A DNA stretch of 64,000 nucleotides from Chania fonticola_B (GTDB lineage Bacteria > Pseudomonadota > Gammaproteobacteria > Enterobacterales > Enterobacteriaceae), in the NCBI RefSeq assembly GCF_048537545.1, contig NZ_CP183218.1, one strand, 5' to 3'. Shown piece by piece: positions 1 to 8,805 of this stretch; position 1 is the stretch's first letter; each line of letters opens with the position of its first letter. The notes under the pieces were generated by a model that did not search any database, was not told the DNA's origin, and saw only the letters and a program-made list of their open reading frames with translations. A program made the translations under genes and the position numbers.

Positions 1-2
1 GT

Positions 3-77
3 CAGATCTACGCAGAAGTGGTTTTCCAAGATGGCATGAGTATAGTTTCCACCGCTGAAATCACGCAATTTGTATAG
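3..77 (+). CDS. Possible C-terminal end of an unidentified gene (partial)
   Basis: An open frame enters from the left edge and ends at TAG 75-77, giving 24 residues that close with STAEITQFV. It reads like the tail of a real protein, but it is too short to assign to a family. It lies beyond the 3' end of the tRNA-Gly gene, in sequence visibly more AT-rich than lysS. It could belong to an element integrated at the tRNA, or be chance. Confidence 0.3.
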   Translation, partial: QIYAEVVFQDGMSIVSTAEITQFV

Positions 78-232
78 TTTCAAACTGCATAGGTGCAACT
101 AAACACACTTCTGTACAAGATAATGGATTAATTGGGGAAACACGGGTTGAACCAAGTTGATATGGAAAATGATAAAAACGCTATTAAATCAGAGAGTAGT
201 TGAATTTAGTGGAGTTCGGAGTGACTTGAGAT

Positions 233-306
233 TGGAGCGGGTGAAGGGAATCGAACCCTCGTATGCAGCTTGGGAAGCTGCCGTTCTACCATTGAACTAC
301 ACCCGC
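233..306 (-). tRNA. glyU: tRNA-Gly, anticodon CCC
   Basis: The minus strand folds as a complete 74-nt cloverleaf. The acceptor arm is GCGGGTG/CACCCGC, the D arm contains AATGG, the anticodon stem GCAGC/GCTGC encloses loop TTCCCAA (anticodon CCC), the T arm is GAGGGTTCGATTCCCTT, and CCA is encoded. It decodes GGG and closely matches enterobacterial glyU. Its 3' end faces the left edge, where any element integrated at this tRNA would lie. Confidence 0.95.
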
Positions 307-412
307 TTAGGTGTGCGACTGGCATTATAACCGGTTATGCGCGCCGGGCAAGCGAAGATAACGCATAACTGCCGATGTTTTAAGCGGTTAGCAACAACCG
401 GTTCTCTTCGGG

Positions 413-446
413 CGAAAAAAAACCGGCACAGTCGCCTGCACCGGCT
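413..446 (-). terminator. Rho-independent terminator after lysS
   Basis: On the minus strand AAGCCGG pairs with CCGGTTT around a short loop and is followed by a run of T. It sits about 20 bases past the lysS stop and closes the recJ-prfB-lysS direction of transcription. Confidence 0.75.
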
Positions 447-463
447 TAATCACTTAGCTAACG

Positions 464-1981
464 TTACTTGCTCGGGCGCATGGCCGGGAACAGGATCACG
501 TCGCGGATGGTGTGGCTGTTGGTCAACAGCATCACCATACGGTCAATACCGATGCCCAGGCCCGCGGTTGGCGGCAGGCCGTGTTCCAGCGCGGTGACGT
601 AGTCTTCGTCGTAGAACATCGCTTCGTCGTCACCAGCATCCTTCGCGCTAACCTGATCGGCAAAACGCTGCGCCTGATCTTCTGCGTCGTTCAGCTCTGA
701 GAAGCCGTTACCGATTTCACGCCCGCCGATAAAGAATTCGAAACGGTCGGTGATTTCCGGGTTCTCGTCGTTACGACGTGCCAGCGGAGAAACCTCTGCC
801 GGGTACTCGGTGATGAAGGTTGGCTGGATCAGATGGCTTTCTGCGGTCTCTTCGAAGATCTCGGTAACCACGCGACCCAGACCCCAGCTCTTCTCAACCT
901 TAATGCCGATGGATTCGGCAATCGCTACCGCGCTAGCCATCTCGTTCAGATCGTCGAGGTTGGTTTCCGGGCGGTATTTCTTGATCGCTTCGCGCATGGT
1001 CAGCTTTTCAAACGGCTTGCCGAAGTCGAACACCTCATCACCATAAGGCACCTTGACGTCACCCAACACGTCCTGCGCCAGCGTACGGAACAGCGACTCG
1101 GTCAGCTCAATCAGGTCTTTGTAATCCGCATACGCCATATAGAGTTCCATCATGGTGAACTCTGGGTTATGACGCGGGGAAACGCCTTCGTTACGGAAGT
1201 TACGGTTGATCTCGAACACGCGCTCGAAGCCACCTACCACCAGGCGCTTCAGATACAGCTCTGGCGCGATACGCAGGTACATGTCGATGTCCAACGCGTT
1301 GTGGTGCGTGACGAACGGACGAGCAGAAGCACCGCCAGGGATCACCTGCATCATCGGGGTTTCGACTTCCATAAAGCCTCGACCCACCATGAAGTTACGG
1401 ATCGCCGCCATCACCTGCGAACGGATCTTGAAGGTATTGCGGGATTCTTCGTTGGCGATCAGATCCAGATAACGCTGGCGATAACGGGTTTCCTGATCGG
1501 CCAGGCCGTGGAACTTGTCTGGCAGTGGACGCAGTGCTTTGGTCAGCAGACGCAGCTCGGTACAGTGGATAGACAGTTCGCCAGTTTTGGTCTTGAACAG
1601 CTTACCGCGTGCGCCGAGGATATCGCCCAGGTCCCATTTCTTGAACTGCTCGTTGTAAACACCTTCAGGCAGATCGTCGCGTGCGACGTAGAGCTGAATG
1701 CGGCCACCCACGTCCTGCAGCGTCACGAAGGAGGCTTTACCCATGATACGGCGGGTCATCATACGGCCAGCTACGGTCACTTCGATACCCAGTGATTCCA
1801 GCTCTTCGTTTTCTTTGCTGCCGTATTCGGCATGCAGCTTGTCGGAGGTGGTATCACGACGGAAGTCGTTCGGGAACGCAATGCCGTTCTCGCGCAGCGC
1901 GGCCAATTTTTCACGGCGTGACTGCAGCTCGTTGTTGAGATCCAACGCCTGTTCGGCGCCTTGTGCTTGTTGCTCAGACAT
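464..1981 (-). CDS. lysS: Lysyl-tRNA synthetase, class II
   Basis: This cytoplasmic enzyme attaches lysine to tRNA-Lys using ATP. The 505-residue protein is the usual LysS/LysU length. It has an N-terminal OB-fold anticodon-binding region (about residues 60-150) and a class II catalytic core. Motif 2 is seen as FRNEGVSPRHNPEFTMMELY and motif 3 as GLGIGIDRMVML near the end. The start gives MSEQQAQG, like E. coli LysS. It follows prfB by 9 bases, the conserved prfB-lysS operon. The alternative is the LysU paralogue, but the prfB linkage marks this as lysS. Confidence 0.97.
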   Translation of the reverse strand: MSEQQAQGAEQALDLNNELQSRREKLAALRENGIAFPNDFRRDTTSDKLHAEYGSKENEELESLGIEVTVAGRMMTRRIMGKASFVTLQDVGGRIQLYVARDDLPEGVYNEQFKKWDLGDILGARGKLFKTKTGELSIHCTELRLLTKALRPLPDKFHGLADQETRYRQRYLDLIANEESRNTFKIRSQVMAAIRNFMVGRGFMEVETPMMQVIPGGASARPFVTHHNALDIDMYLRIAPELYLKRLVVGGFERVFEINRNFRNEGVSPRHNPEFTMMELYMAYADYKDLIELTESLFRTLAQDVLGDVKVPYGDEVFDFGKPFEKLTMREAIKKYRPETNLDDLNEMASAVAIAESIGIKVEKSWGLGRVVTEIFEETAESHLIQPTFITEYPAEVSPLARRNDENPEITDRFEFFIGGREIGNGFSELNDAEDQAQRFADQVSAKDAGDDEAMFYDEDYVTALEHGLPPTAGLGIGIDRMVMLLTNSHTIRDVILFPAMRPSK

Positions 1982-1990
1982 TTCTGTTCC

Positions 1991-3089
1991 TCATAACCCG
2001 GCTTTCAAACTTGCCTCAATGAATTTATCCAGGTCGCCATCCAGTACGGCCTGCGTATTACGTGTTTCGACGTTGGTGCGCAAATCCTTGATGCGGGAGT
2101 CATCCAGCACGTAAGAACGGATTTGGCTGCCCCAGCCGATATCGGACTTGTTGTCTTCCAGCATTTGCTTGTCAGCATTTTTCTTTTGCATCTCGTATTC
2201 ATACAGCTTGGCGCGCAGCTGTTTGAATGCCTGATCCTTGTTCTTATGCTGAGAGCGATCGTTCTGGCACTGCACCACAATATTGGTTGGCAAGTGGGTA
2301 ATACGCACCGCCGACTCGGTTTTGTTAACGTGCTGACCACCAGCACCGGAGGCGCGGTAAACGTCAATGCGCAGATCGGCCGGGTTGATTTCGATATCGA
2401 TATCGTCATCCACTTCCGGATAGATAAATACGGAACTGAAGGAGGTATGGCGACGGCCACCGGAATCGAATGGGCTCTTGCGTACCAGGCGATGCACGCC
2501 GGTTTCAGTACGTAACCAGCCAAACGCGTAGTCGCCGATAATCTTGATGGTTGCCGACTTCAGGCCCGCGACGTCGCCGTCGGACTCTTCAATCACTTCC
2601 GTTTTAAAGCCTTTGGATTCCGCCCAACGCAGGTACATGCGCAGCAGCATGCTAGCCCAGTCCTGCGCTTCGGTGCCGCCGGAGCCTGCCTGGATATCCA
2701 GATAGCAGTCCGCGCTGTCGTATTCACCAGAGAACATACGACGGAATTCTAATTGTTCCAGCTTGGCGCTCAGTTGATCGAGCTCAACCACGGTCTCGTT
2801 GAAGGTGTCTTCGTCTTCCGCCTCAACCGCCAGTTCCAGCAGGCCAGTGACGTCTTCACAGCCCTGTTCCAACTGATCGATGGTTTCGACAATGGCTTCC
2901 AGCGACGAGCGCTCTTTGCCTAATGCCTGTGCGCGTTCAGGTTCGTTCCAAACGTCCGGCTGTTCCAGCTCGGCGTTAACTTCTTCTAGGCGTTCTTTCT
3001 TGGCATCATAGTCAAAGATACCCCCTGAGAACGGCTGTCCGCTCGGACACATCCTGAATGCGGTTTTTTACCGGATTAATTTCAAACAT
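1991..3089 (-). CDS. prfB: Peptide chain release factor 2, with programmed +1 frameshift
   Basis: RF2 recognises UGA and UAA and triggers peptide release on the ribosome. The gene starts at ATG 3089 (MFEINPV...), reads 25 codons to an in-frame TGA at 3012-3014, then continues in the +1 frame as DYDAKKERL. The full product is 365 residues, as in E. coli. The peptidyl-hydrolysis motif GGQ lies within SGAGGQHVN. The residue before it is RAS, so the position that is Thr246 in E. coli K-12 is alanine here, the common and more active form. lysS follows. Confidence 0.97.
3011..3026 (-). other. RF2 programmed +1 frameshift site
   Basis: The minus strand carries the SD-like stimulator AGGGGG, then TAT, then the slippery CTT-TGA-C. 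Scarce RF2 stalls the ribosome at TGA and permits the shift to the +1 frame, giving autoregulation. All elements and their spacing are visible and match the known enterobacterial site. Confidence 0.95.
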
Positions 3090-3243
3090 GATTTTTTGTG
3101 TTCTTACGTTGATGTCGTCGATGGCGAAATGCCATTGGAACCGGTAATTCTAGCGGATCCAGCGGCCAGTTTATAGCGAGTTGGTCAGTTTTTGTGGGGG
3201 ATCAACGTTCAGATGCAAGAATCAACATGTGGCACGTCAAGTC

Positions 3244-3277
3244 CCCTCTCCCTTTGGGAGAGGGTTAGGGTGAGGGG
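3244..3277. repeat. Interspersed palindromic repeat (CCCTCTCCC/GGGAGAGGG type)
   Basis: A perfect 9-bp inverted repeat with a 3-base loop is followed by TTAGGGTGAGGGG. Related copies lie between ubiI and ubiH (two) and near 62,880-62,977. It sits between recJ and prfB and may also act as an RNA hairpin. Confidence 0.75.
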
Positions 3278-3285
3278 CTAGCCGG

Positions 3286-5019
3286 TTAACGCGGCCAGAG
3301 GTGCTGAATGAGCAACTGCACGTTACGGTTGCCACGGAACTCGTTCACATCCAGTTTGTACGCCAGTTCCACTTCTTTGATGCTGCTGTCCGGCCACTGC
3401 GTAGTATCGATATTGAAGGCGATGCCGTCCAACAATGGGCCGCCACCGAGCGGTTCGATCATCAGCTTCAGGTGTTTTTCGCCCACCAACCGCTGTTGCA
3501 GGATACGGAACTTGCCGTCAAAGGTTGGCTCAGGAAACGCCTGCCCCCAAGGCCCGCCCTCACGCAGAAGCTCCGCGGTGGTCAGGGTCAGTTCTTGCAT
3601 CATCAACTCGCCGTCCGACCAGATCACGCCTTCCAGCATGGCTGGATCGAGCCATTCGCCGACCAGCTCGCCAAAACGCTGGCGGAACTCGTCAAACTTG
3701 GCCTCTTCCAGCGACAAGCCCGCCGCCATCGCATGGCCACCGAACTTCATCATCAGCCCAGGATTCAGGGTATCGAGCCGCTCCAGCGCATCACGCATAT
3801 GCAACCCGGCCACCGAGCGGCCAGAGCCTTTCAAAATGCCGTCGCCCGCCGGGGCAAAGGCGATCACCGGCCGATGGAAACGCTCTTTGATGCGCGAAGC
3901 CAGAATGCCCACCACGCCCTGATGCCACTCTGGGTGATACATCGCTAACCCGTAGGGCAATGCGGTGGTAGTTCGTTCCAACTGATCGCACAGCTCCAGC
4001 GCTTCCACCTGCATCCCCTGCTCTATCTCACGCCGGGTCTGGTTGAGCGCGTCGAGATCGTTGGCCAGCATACGCGCCTGGGCAATATCGTCGCTCAACA
4101 GCATGGCGACGCCGATCGACATGTCGTCCAGCCGCCCTGCCGCGTTCAGCCGTGGCCCAAGAGCAAAGCCGAGATCGCTGGCCGCCAATTGCCGCGCATC
4201 GCGGTTAGCCACTTCCAGCAGAGCGCGAATACCTGGCCGACACTTGCCAGCCCGGATGCGGTTCAGCCCCTGATACACCAGAATACGGTTGTTGGCATCC
4301 AGCGGCACCACGTCCGCCACCGTGCCCAACGCCACCAGATCCAGCAATTCGGCTAGATTAGGCATAGCCAGCGCACGCTGTTCGAACCAGCCGCTGTCAC
4401 GCAGCTTGGCCCGCAAAGCCAACATCAGATAGAAGGCAACGCCTACACCAGCCAAAGATTTGGAGGGAAAATCACAGTCACGCAGGTTCGGGTTAACGAT
4501 CGCCTCTGCCGCAGGCAAAGTATCCCCCGGCAGATGGTGATCGGTGACCAGCACCTGTATTCCCAAGCCGTGTGCAACGTCAACGCCCGCATGCGAGGAG
4601 ATACCGTTATCGACCGTGACGATCAGCTCGGCACCCCGAGCCGCCGCCTGCTCCACGACTTCGGGGCTAAGGCCATAGCCATCTTCAAAACGGTTGGGCA
4701 CCAGATATTCGATAGAGCTACAGCCCATGCTACGCAAGGCCAGCACCGTCAGTGCGGTACTGGTGGCGCCGTCGGCGTCAAAGTCGCCCACCACCATGAT
4801 GCGGCGACCGTCGGCCAGTGCCTGCTGCAATATCGCTACCGCAGCATCGATACCGCTCAACTGTTGCCAAGGCAACATGCCCTTGACGCTACGCTCCAGC
4901 TCCTGCTCGCCCTTAACTCCACGCAACGCGTATAAGCGACGCAACAGGGGGGGCAGGCTGGCGGGTAAATGGCTGGCATCTGCCGCCTCGCGGCGGCGTA
5001 ATTGGGTTTTAATACTCAC
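3286..5019 (-). CDS. recJ: Single-stranded-DNA-specific 5'-3' exonuclease RecJ
   Basis: RecJ degrades ssDNA 5' to 3' in RecF-pathway recombination and mismatch repair. The 577-residue protein carries the DHH-family motifs GDFDADGATST (about residue 80) and VTDHHLPG (about residue 160), plus the C-terminal DHHA1 motif GGHAMAAGL. The start codon is GTG (MSIKTQLRRRE). It lies 6 bases after dsbC in the conserved xerD-dsbC-recJ block, so it is probably cotranscribed. Confidence 0.96.
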   Translation of the reverse strand: MSIKTQLRRREAADASHLPASLPPLLRRLYALRGVKGEQELERSVKGMLPWQQLSGIDAAVAILQQALADGRRIMVVGDFDADGATSTALTVLALRSMGCSSIEYLVPNRFEDGYGLSPEVVEQAAARGAELIVTVDNGISSHAGVDVAHGLGIQVLVTDHHLPGDTLPAAEAIVNPNLRDCDFPSKSLAGVGVAFYLMLALRAKLRDSGWFEQRALAMPNLAELLDLVALGTVADVVPLDANNRILVYQGLNRIRAGKCRPGIRALLEVANRDARQLAASDLGFALGPRLNAAGRLDDMSIGVAMLLSDDIAQARMLANDLDALNQTRREIEQGMQVEALELCDQLERTTTALPYGLAMYHPEWHQGVVGILASRIKERFHRPVIAFAPAGDGILKGSGRSVAGLHMRDALERLDTLNPGLMMKFGGHAMAAGLSLEEAKFDEFRQRFGELVGEWLDPAMLEGVIWSDGELMMQELTLTTAELLREGGPWGQAFPEPTFDGKFRILQQRLVGEKHLKLMIEPLGGGPLLDGIAFNIDTTQWPDSSIKEVELAYKLDVNEFRGNRNVQLLIQHLWPR

Positions 5020-5025
5020 CGTGAC

Positions 5026-5739
5026 TTATTTCGTGGCTGCGGAGGCTGCATGCGCATCCAACATCGCGGCCATCTCTTTCGGCCCTTGGTAGCCAGGGAC
5101 AACCATGCCGTTTTTCAGCACGATAGCCGGGGTGCCGTTGATACCAAACTGAACGCCCAGCGCATAATGCTGGCTGATATCGGTTTTGCAGGTTGCCGGA
5201 GACACCGCGTCGCCCTTCATGGCAGCATCGAAGGCCTTAGCCCGGTCTGCGGTACACCAGATGGAACGCATATCTTTCTCTGCCTGAGATTCCAGCCCCT
5301 GACGCGGGAACGCCAGATAGCGCACGGTGATCCCCAGATCGTTGTACTCTTTCATCTGCTCGTGCAGCTTGTGGCAATAGCCACAGGTGATATCGGTGAA
5401 CACGGTGATCACGTGTTTCTCTTTCGGCGCTTTATAGACGATCATCTGATCTTTCAGCGCTTCCAGACGGGTCATCAACAGTTGGTTAGTCACGTTAACC
5501 GGCTCGCCGCCGCTGACGTCAAACAGCGGCCCTTGCAACACGTGCTTGCCATCTTCCGTCACATACAGCGTGCCGCCTTCGGTCAATACGGTTTTCAAAC
5601 CGGCGACCGGCGAGGGTTGCACGTCTGCCTGCTTAATGCCCAGGCTACCTAGTGCTTTCTGAATGGCTGCATCGTCAGCATGGGCCGCGCCGGTAACCGA
5701 AGCCACCAGCAGGGAGAGCAGCATTAAACCTTTTTTCAT
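5026..5739 (-). CDS. dsbC: Periplasmic thiol:disulfide isomerase DsbC
   Basis: DsbC reshuffles incorrect disulfides in the periplasm and is kept reduced by DsbD. The 237-residue precursor begins with a clear signal peptide ending in GAAHA. An N-terminal dimerisation domain precedes a thioredoxin fold with the active site CGYC (within DITCGYCHKLHE) and the cis-proline stretch GINGTPAI. It is located between xerD (27-base gap) and recJ. Substrates could include the cysteine-rich periplasmic domains of the fimbrial regulators encoded further along, but that link is only inference. Confidence 0.96.
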   Translation of the reverse strand: MKKGLMLLSLLVASVTGAAHADDAAIQKALGSLGIKQADVQPSPVAGLKTVLTEGGTLYVTEDGKHVLQGPLFDVSGGEPVNVTNQLLMTRLEALKDQMIVYKAPKEKHVITVFTDITCGYCHKLHEQMKEYNDLGITVRYLAFPRQGLESQAEKDMRSIWCTADRAKAFDAAMKGDAVSPATCKTDISQHYALGVQFGINGTPAIVLKNGMVVPGYQGPKEMAAMLDAHAASAATK

Positions 5740-5766
5740 TCTTCCAATCCTTTCGATCCCTGCGCG

Positions 5767-6666
5767 TCAGGCGCGCGGGTGATGCTGTTGATGTAGCTGT
5801 TTCAATCTTTCAGTGGCTACATGAGTATAAATTTGTGTGGTTGAGAGGTCGCTATGTCCCAATAACATCTGTACGACACGAAGATCGGCCCCATGGTTCA
5901 GTAAATGGGTGGCGAAAGCGTGGCGCAGCACATGCGGAGACAGCCGTTCGCTGTCGATACCCGCTAGGATCGCATAGTGTTTAATCCGATGCCAGAACGT
6001 CTGGCGAGTCATTTGTTGGCTGCGGTTGCTGGGGAACAGCACATCCAGCGTCTGGCCGTTCAGCATCCAGGGCCTGCCGTGTTCCAGATAATTTTCAATC
6101 CAGTACACCGCTTCTTCACCCAACGGCACCAGGCGCTCTTTGTTGCCTTTACCGATCACCCGCACCACGCCCTGGCGCAGGCTGACATCGCTGATGGTCA
6201 ACCCCACCAGTTCCGACACACGCAACCCGGTGGCATACAACACTTCGAGCATAGCCTTGTCACGCAGCTCCAACGGTTGATCGACGCAAGGTGCCTGTAG
6301 CAAGGCCTCAACCTGCGCTTCGCTCAGATCCTTGGGTAACCGCTGCGGTAATTTGGGCGAGGCCAGCAACGCGGTGGGGTCATCTGCCCGCATTTTTTCA
6401 CGGTTGAGATATTGGAACAGGCGGCGCATCGCGCTTAACAACCGGGCTGAACTGGTCGCTTTGTATCCTCCCTCCACCCGTTCGGCGAGGAAGGCCTGTA
6501 AGTCCAACGCTTCGGCCTGTAACAGGCTGCGGTTGTTGAGAGCCAGCCAACCGGCCAGCGCCTGTAAATCGAGCCGATAAGAGGCCAGCGTATTCTCTGC
6601 CAGATTGCGTTCGATCCACAACGCATCCAGGAATTGCTCAATCAGCGCACTGTCTTGCTGTTGCAC
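5767..6666 (-). CDS. xerD: Site-specific tyrosine recombinase XerD
   Basis: XerD acts with XerC at dif to resolve chromosome dimers and has often been co-opted by mobile elements. The 299-residue protein has the N-terminal SAM-like core-binding domain and the C-terminal catalytic domain. The catalytic signature is visible: Arg in ATGLRVSEL, HVLRHAFATHLL, GHSDLSTTQIYTHV (His and nucleophilic Tyr). It is divergent from fldB and first in xerD-dsbC-recJ. Confidence 0.97.
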   Translation of the reverse strand: MQQQDSALIEQFLDALWIERNLAENTLASYRLDLQALAGWLALNNRSLLQAEALDLQAFLAERVEGGYKATSSARLLSAMRRLFQYLNREKMRADDPTALLASPKLPQRLPKDLSEAQVEALLQAPCVDQPLELRDKAMLEVLYATGLRVSELVGLTISDVSLRQGVVRVIGKGNKERLVPLGEEAVYWIENYLEHGRPWMLNGQTLDVLFPSNRSQQMTRQTFWHRIKHYAILAGIDSERLSPHVLRHAFATHLLNHGADLRVVQMLLGHSDLSTTQIYTHVATERLKQLHQQHHPRA

Positions 6667-6759
6667 GCGGTCCTCTCTTGGTTACGTTTCTGCCACAGGC
6701 ATTATGCCTTAAGGTATACTCGTTGCAATTCTACCTACGGCATTATAAATGGTTTAAAC

Positions 6760-7278
6760 ATGAAGATTGGTCTGTTTTACGGCTCCAGCACCTGCTACAC
6801 CGAGATGGCAGCAGAAAAAATCCGTGAGATTCTGGGTGAAGACCTGGTCGACCTGCACAACCTGAAAGACGTTTCTCCCAAGCTGATGGAAGACTATTCC
6901 ATCCTGATCCTGGGTATTCCAACCTGGGATTTTGGTGAGCTGCAAGAGGATTGGGAAGCGATCTGGCCGCAACTGACTGAACTAGACCTGAAAGGCAAGA
7001 TCGTCGCCATGTACGGAATGGGCGATCAGTTGGGTTATGGCGAATGGTTCCTGGATGCGCTGGGGATGTTGCACGACCAGCTTGCCCCACAGGGCGTGCA
7101 GTTTATCGGTTTCTGGCCGATCGACGGGTTTGAATTTACCAGCCCCAAACCGCTCAGCGCCGACGGCAAACACTTTGTTGGCCTGGCGCTGGATGAGGTG
7201 AACCAATACGACCTGAGCGAAGAGCGTCTGCAACAGTGGTGTGAACAGATCCTGCTGGAGATGGAACCGCTGCTGTAA
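6760..7278 (+). CDS. fldB: Flavodoxin 2 (long-chain)
   Basis: This is an FMN-binding electron carrier in the cytoplasm. The true start is ATG 6760 (MKIGLFYGSSTCYTE); an upstream in-frame extension lacks flavodoxin homology. The FMN phosphate loop GSSTCYTE and the binding stretches LGIPTWDFGELQ and YGMGDQLGY are present. At 172 residues it matches FldB rather than FldA. It diverges from xerD and converges on creD across a perfect palindrome. Confidence 0.95.
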   Translation: MKIGLFYGSSTCYTEMAAEKIREILGEDLVDLHNLKDVSPKLMEDYSILILGIPTWDFGELQEDWEAIWPQLTELDLKGKIVAMYGMGDQLGYGEWFLDALGMLHDQLAPQGVQFIGFWPIDGFEFTSPKPLSADGKHFVGLALDEVNQYDLSEERLQQWCEQILLEMEPLL

Positions 7279-7283
7279 CGAAA

Positions 7284-7305
7284 TTGGGCGCGATATCGCG
7301 CCCAA
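7284..7305. terminator. Palindrome between convergent fldB and creD
   Basis: A perfect 22-bp palindrome with 11-bp arms (TTGGGCGCGAT and its complement) starts 6 bases after the fldB stop and 9 bases before the creD stop. It has only short T tracts, so termination in both directions is plausible but not certain. Confidence 0.6.
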
Positions 7306-7313
7306 CAACGTCT

Positions 7314-8702
7314 TTATTTCCACAACCTGAAGCGGCTCTCGCCATTACTGGCTGGCGTCTCAGCGGTTTCTGGCTCGGCAATATTACCCTTCAAGCGAGT
7401 CGGATCGGCCACCTGATACCAGTCCAGCTTACGCGTCAGCAGCATAATGCCCGCCAGAACCCCGAACAGCAGCACCGACCCTAATACCAGTGCGTTATCT
7501 TCCGACTGCAACAGCATATACAGAATGCCATACAGCAGGAGCAGACTGGCGGCGAACAGCATGCCACGGCGCATCCCGCGCAGCACGGCGCTGAGGTAGA
7601 AGGCAATCAGTCCACTGCAGGCCACGCTTGCCAGCAGGTAGGCCACGTCGAACCCCAGATGTTCCGAGAAAGCCAGCAGGATCAGATAGAACAGCACCAG
7701 CGCCGCCCCCACCAACAGATACTGGATCGGGTGCACCCGCAGCCCGGTCAGGGTTTCGAACAGGAAGAACGCCATAAACGTCAGCCCCAGGAACAGCACC
7801 GCATACTTCACCGCCCGCTCGGTCAGTTGATAGTGATCGACCGGTTCGATCAGGCTCGTCGTGAAGGTCGGCAGCTTTTCCTCTTCCATGATGCCGTTAT
7901 CATACATGAATGAGCTATTGATATTGTTGGCAAACCAGGTGCTGCGCCAGCGGGCAGAGAAGCCTCTATCGGTCACCTTGCGCTCATCCGGCAGGAAGTT
8001 GCCGAGGAAGTTCGGATGCGGCCAGTTACTTTGTAATAGCAGCTCGGAACTACGCCCCACCGGAACCAATGACAAGCTGCTGGTCCCCGCCAGGTTTAGG
8101 GTGAAATCCGCCGTCAGCCCTTCTTTCTGCAACGAGGCCAGGGCCAGCGGTGCATGGATCCCCTGAGAAAGCCCACTGACCAAAGTACCCGGCTCAAACT
8201 TGGCCTGCTGTTGAATGCCGTTGAGGGCAGAGATGCTTTTGATACCACGAGAATCGCTCAATGACAGCATCAGGAAGGGTTGGCCGATCGTAATGTTGCT
8301 ATGCTGCAAATCCTCCAGATCGGGTTGGCCGAATTTCACCTGGAAATCCAGTGGCCCCTGATACACCTGAGTCTGGTAGATACCCAGCTTACGGATCTCA
8401 ACGTTGGGCTTGCCATTGACCACCAAAGATTCGGGCAAAACAAAGCGTTGATAGCGAGTGGTCTCTATCTTGATTTCGCCTTTTTCGTTCTTCTTCTCTT
8501 CCCGGAAGGTGTACGGGATCACGATCACTGGCCCAAGAATACGCTGCGCCCGGCTGGTGCTTTCACTCACTTGCCCCACTACGCTCTGGCGATAGCCGCT
8601 ACGTTCCTGTACCACATCCATGAGCATACCCACCGGGATCATCATCAGGATCATCAATCCCAGCAGAGTGGTTATTTTCCAAAACAGTACCGATTTAAAC
8701 AT
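7314..8702 (-). CDS. creD: CreD family inner-membrane protein
   Basis: CreD belongs to the CreBC regulon and is linked to envelope integrity and colicin/beta-lactam responses; its biochemical role is unsettled. The 462-residue protein has an N-terminal TM helix, a long extracytoplasmic domain (about residues 40-290) and a cluster of hydrophobic helices at the C-terminal end (MAFFLFETLTGLRVHP onward). A perfect CreB box lies 68 bases upstream. Unlike E. coli creABCD, it is separated from creBC by about 100 bp with its own promoter region, and no creA is seen. Confidence 0.93.
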   Translation of the reverse strand: MFKSVLFWKITTLLGLMILMMIPVGMLMDVVQERSGYRQSVVGQVSESTSRAQRILGPVIVIPYTFREEKKNEKGEIKIETTRYQRFVLPESLVVNGKPNVEIRKLGIYQTQVYQGPLDFQVKFGQPDLEDLQHSNITIGQPFLMLSLSDSRGIKSISALNGIQQQAKFEPGTLVSGLSQGIHAPLALASLQKEGLTADFTLNLAGTSSLSLVPVGRSSELLLQSNWPHPNFLGNFLPDERKVTDRGFSARWRSTWFANNINSSFMYDNGIMEEEKLPTFTTSLIEPVDHYQLTERAVKYAVLFLGLTFMAFFLFETLTGLRVHPIQYLLVGAALVLFYLILLAFSEHLGFDVAYLLASVACSGLIAFYLSAVLRGMRRGMLFAASLLLLYGILYMLLQSEDNALVLGSVLLFGVLAGIMLLTRKLDWYQVADPTRLKGNIAEPETAETPASNGESRFRLWK

Positions 8703-8769
8703 CGTGGCAGACTCCTTGTAGGTAATGTCGCTACGATAAAGTCGGCAAGTGAAATCAGAATGTGGTTAT

Positions 8770-8785
8770 GTGAAGGGAAGGTGAA
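8770..8785 (-). promoter_or_regulatory. CreB-binding site (cre-tag) upstream of creD
   Basis: The minus strand reads TTCAC-N6-TTCAC, an exact match to the published CreB box of two direct repeats. It lies between creC and creD, 68 bases before the creD ATG, and predicts direct activation of creD by the adjacent CreBC system. Confidence 0.85.
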
Positions 8786-8805
8786 GTGCGGGCAATAAGT
8801 TGTAT

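Noticed and set aside
833..1795. 320-residue plus-strand open frame across lysS
   Set aside because: Antisense shadow of lysS, with no RBS and His/Gln-rich low-information sequence.
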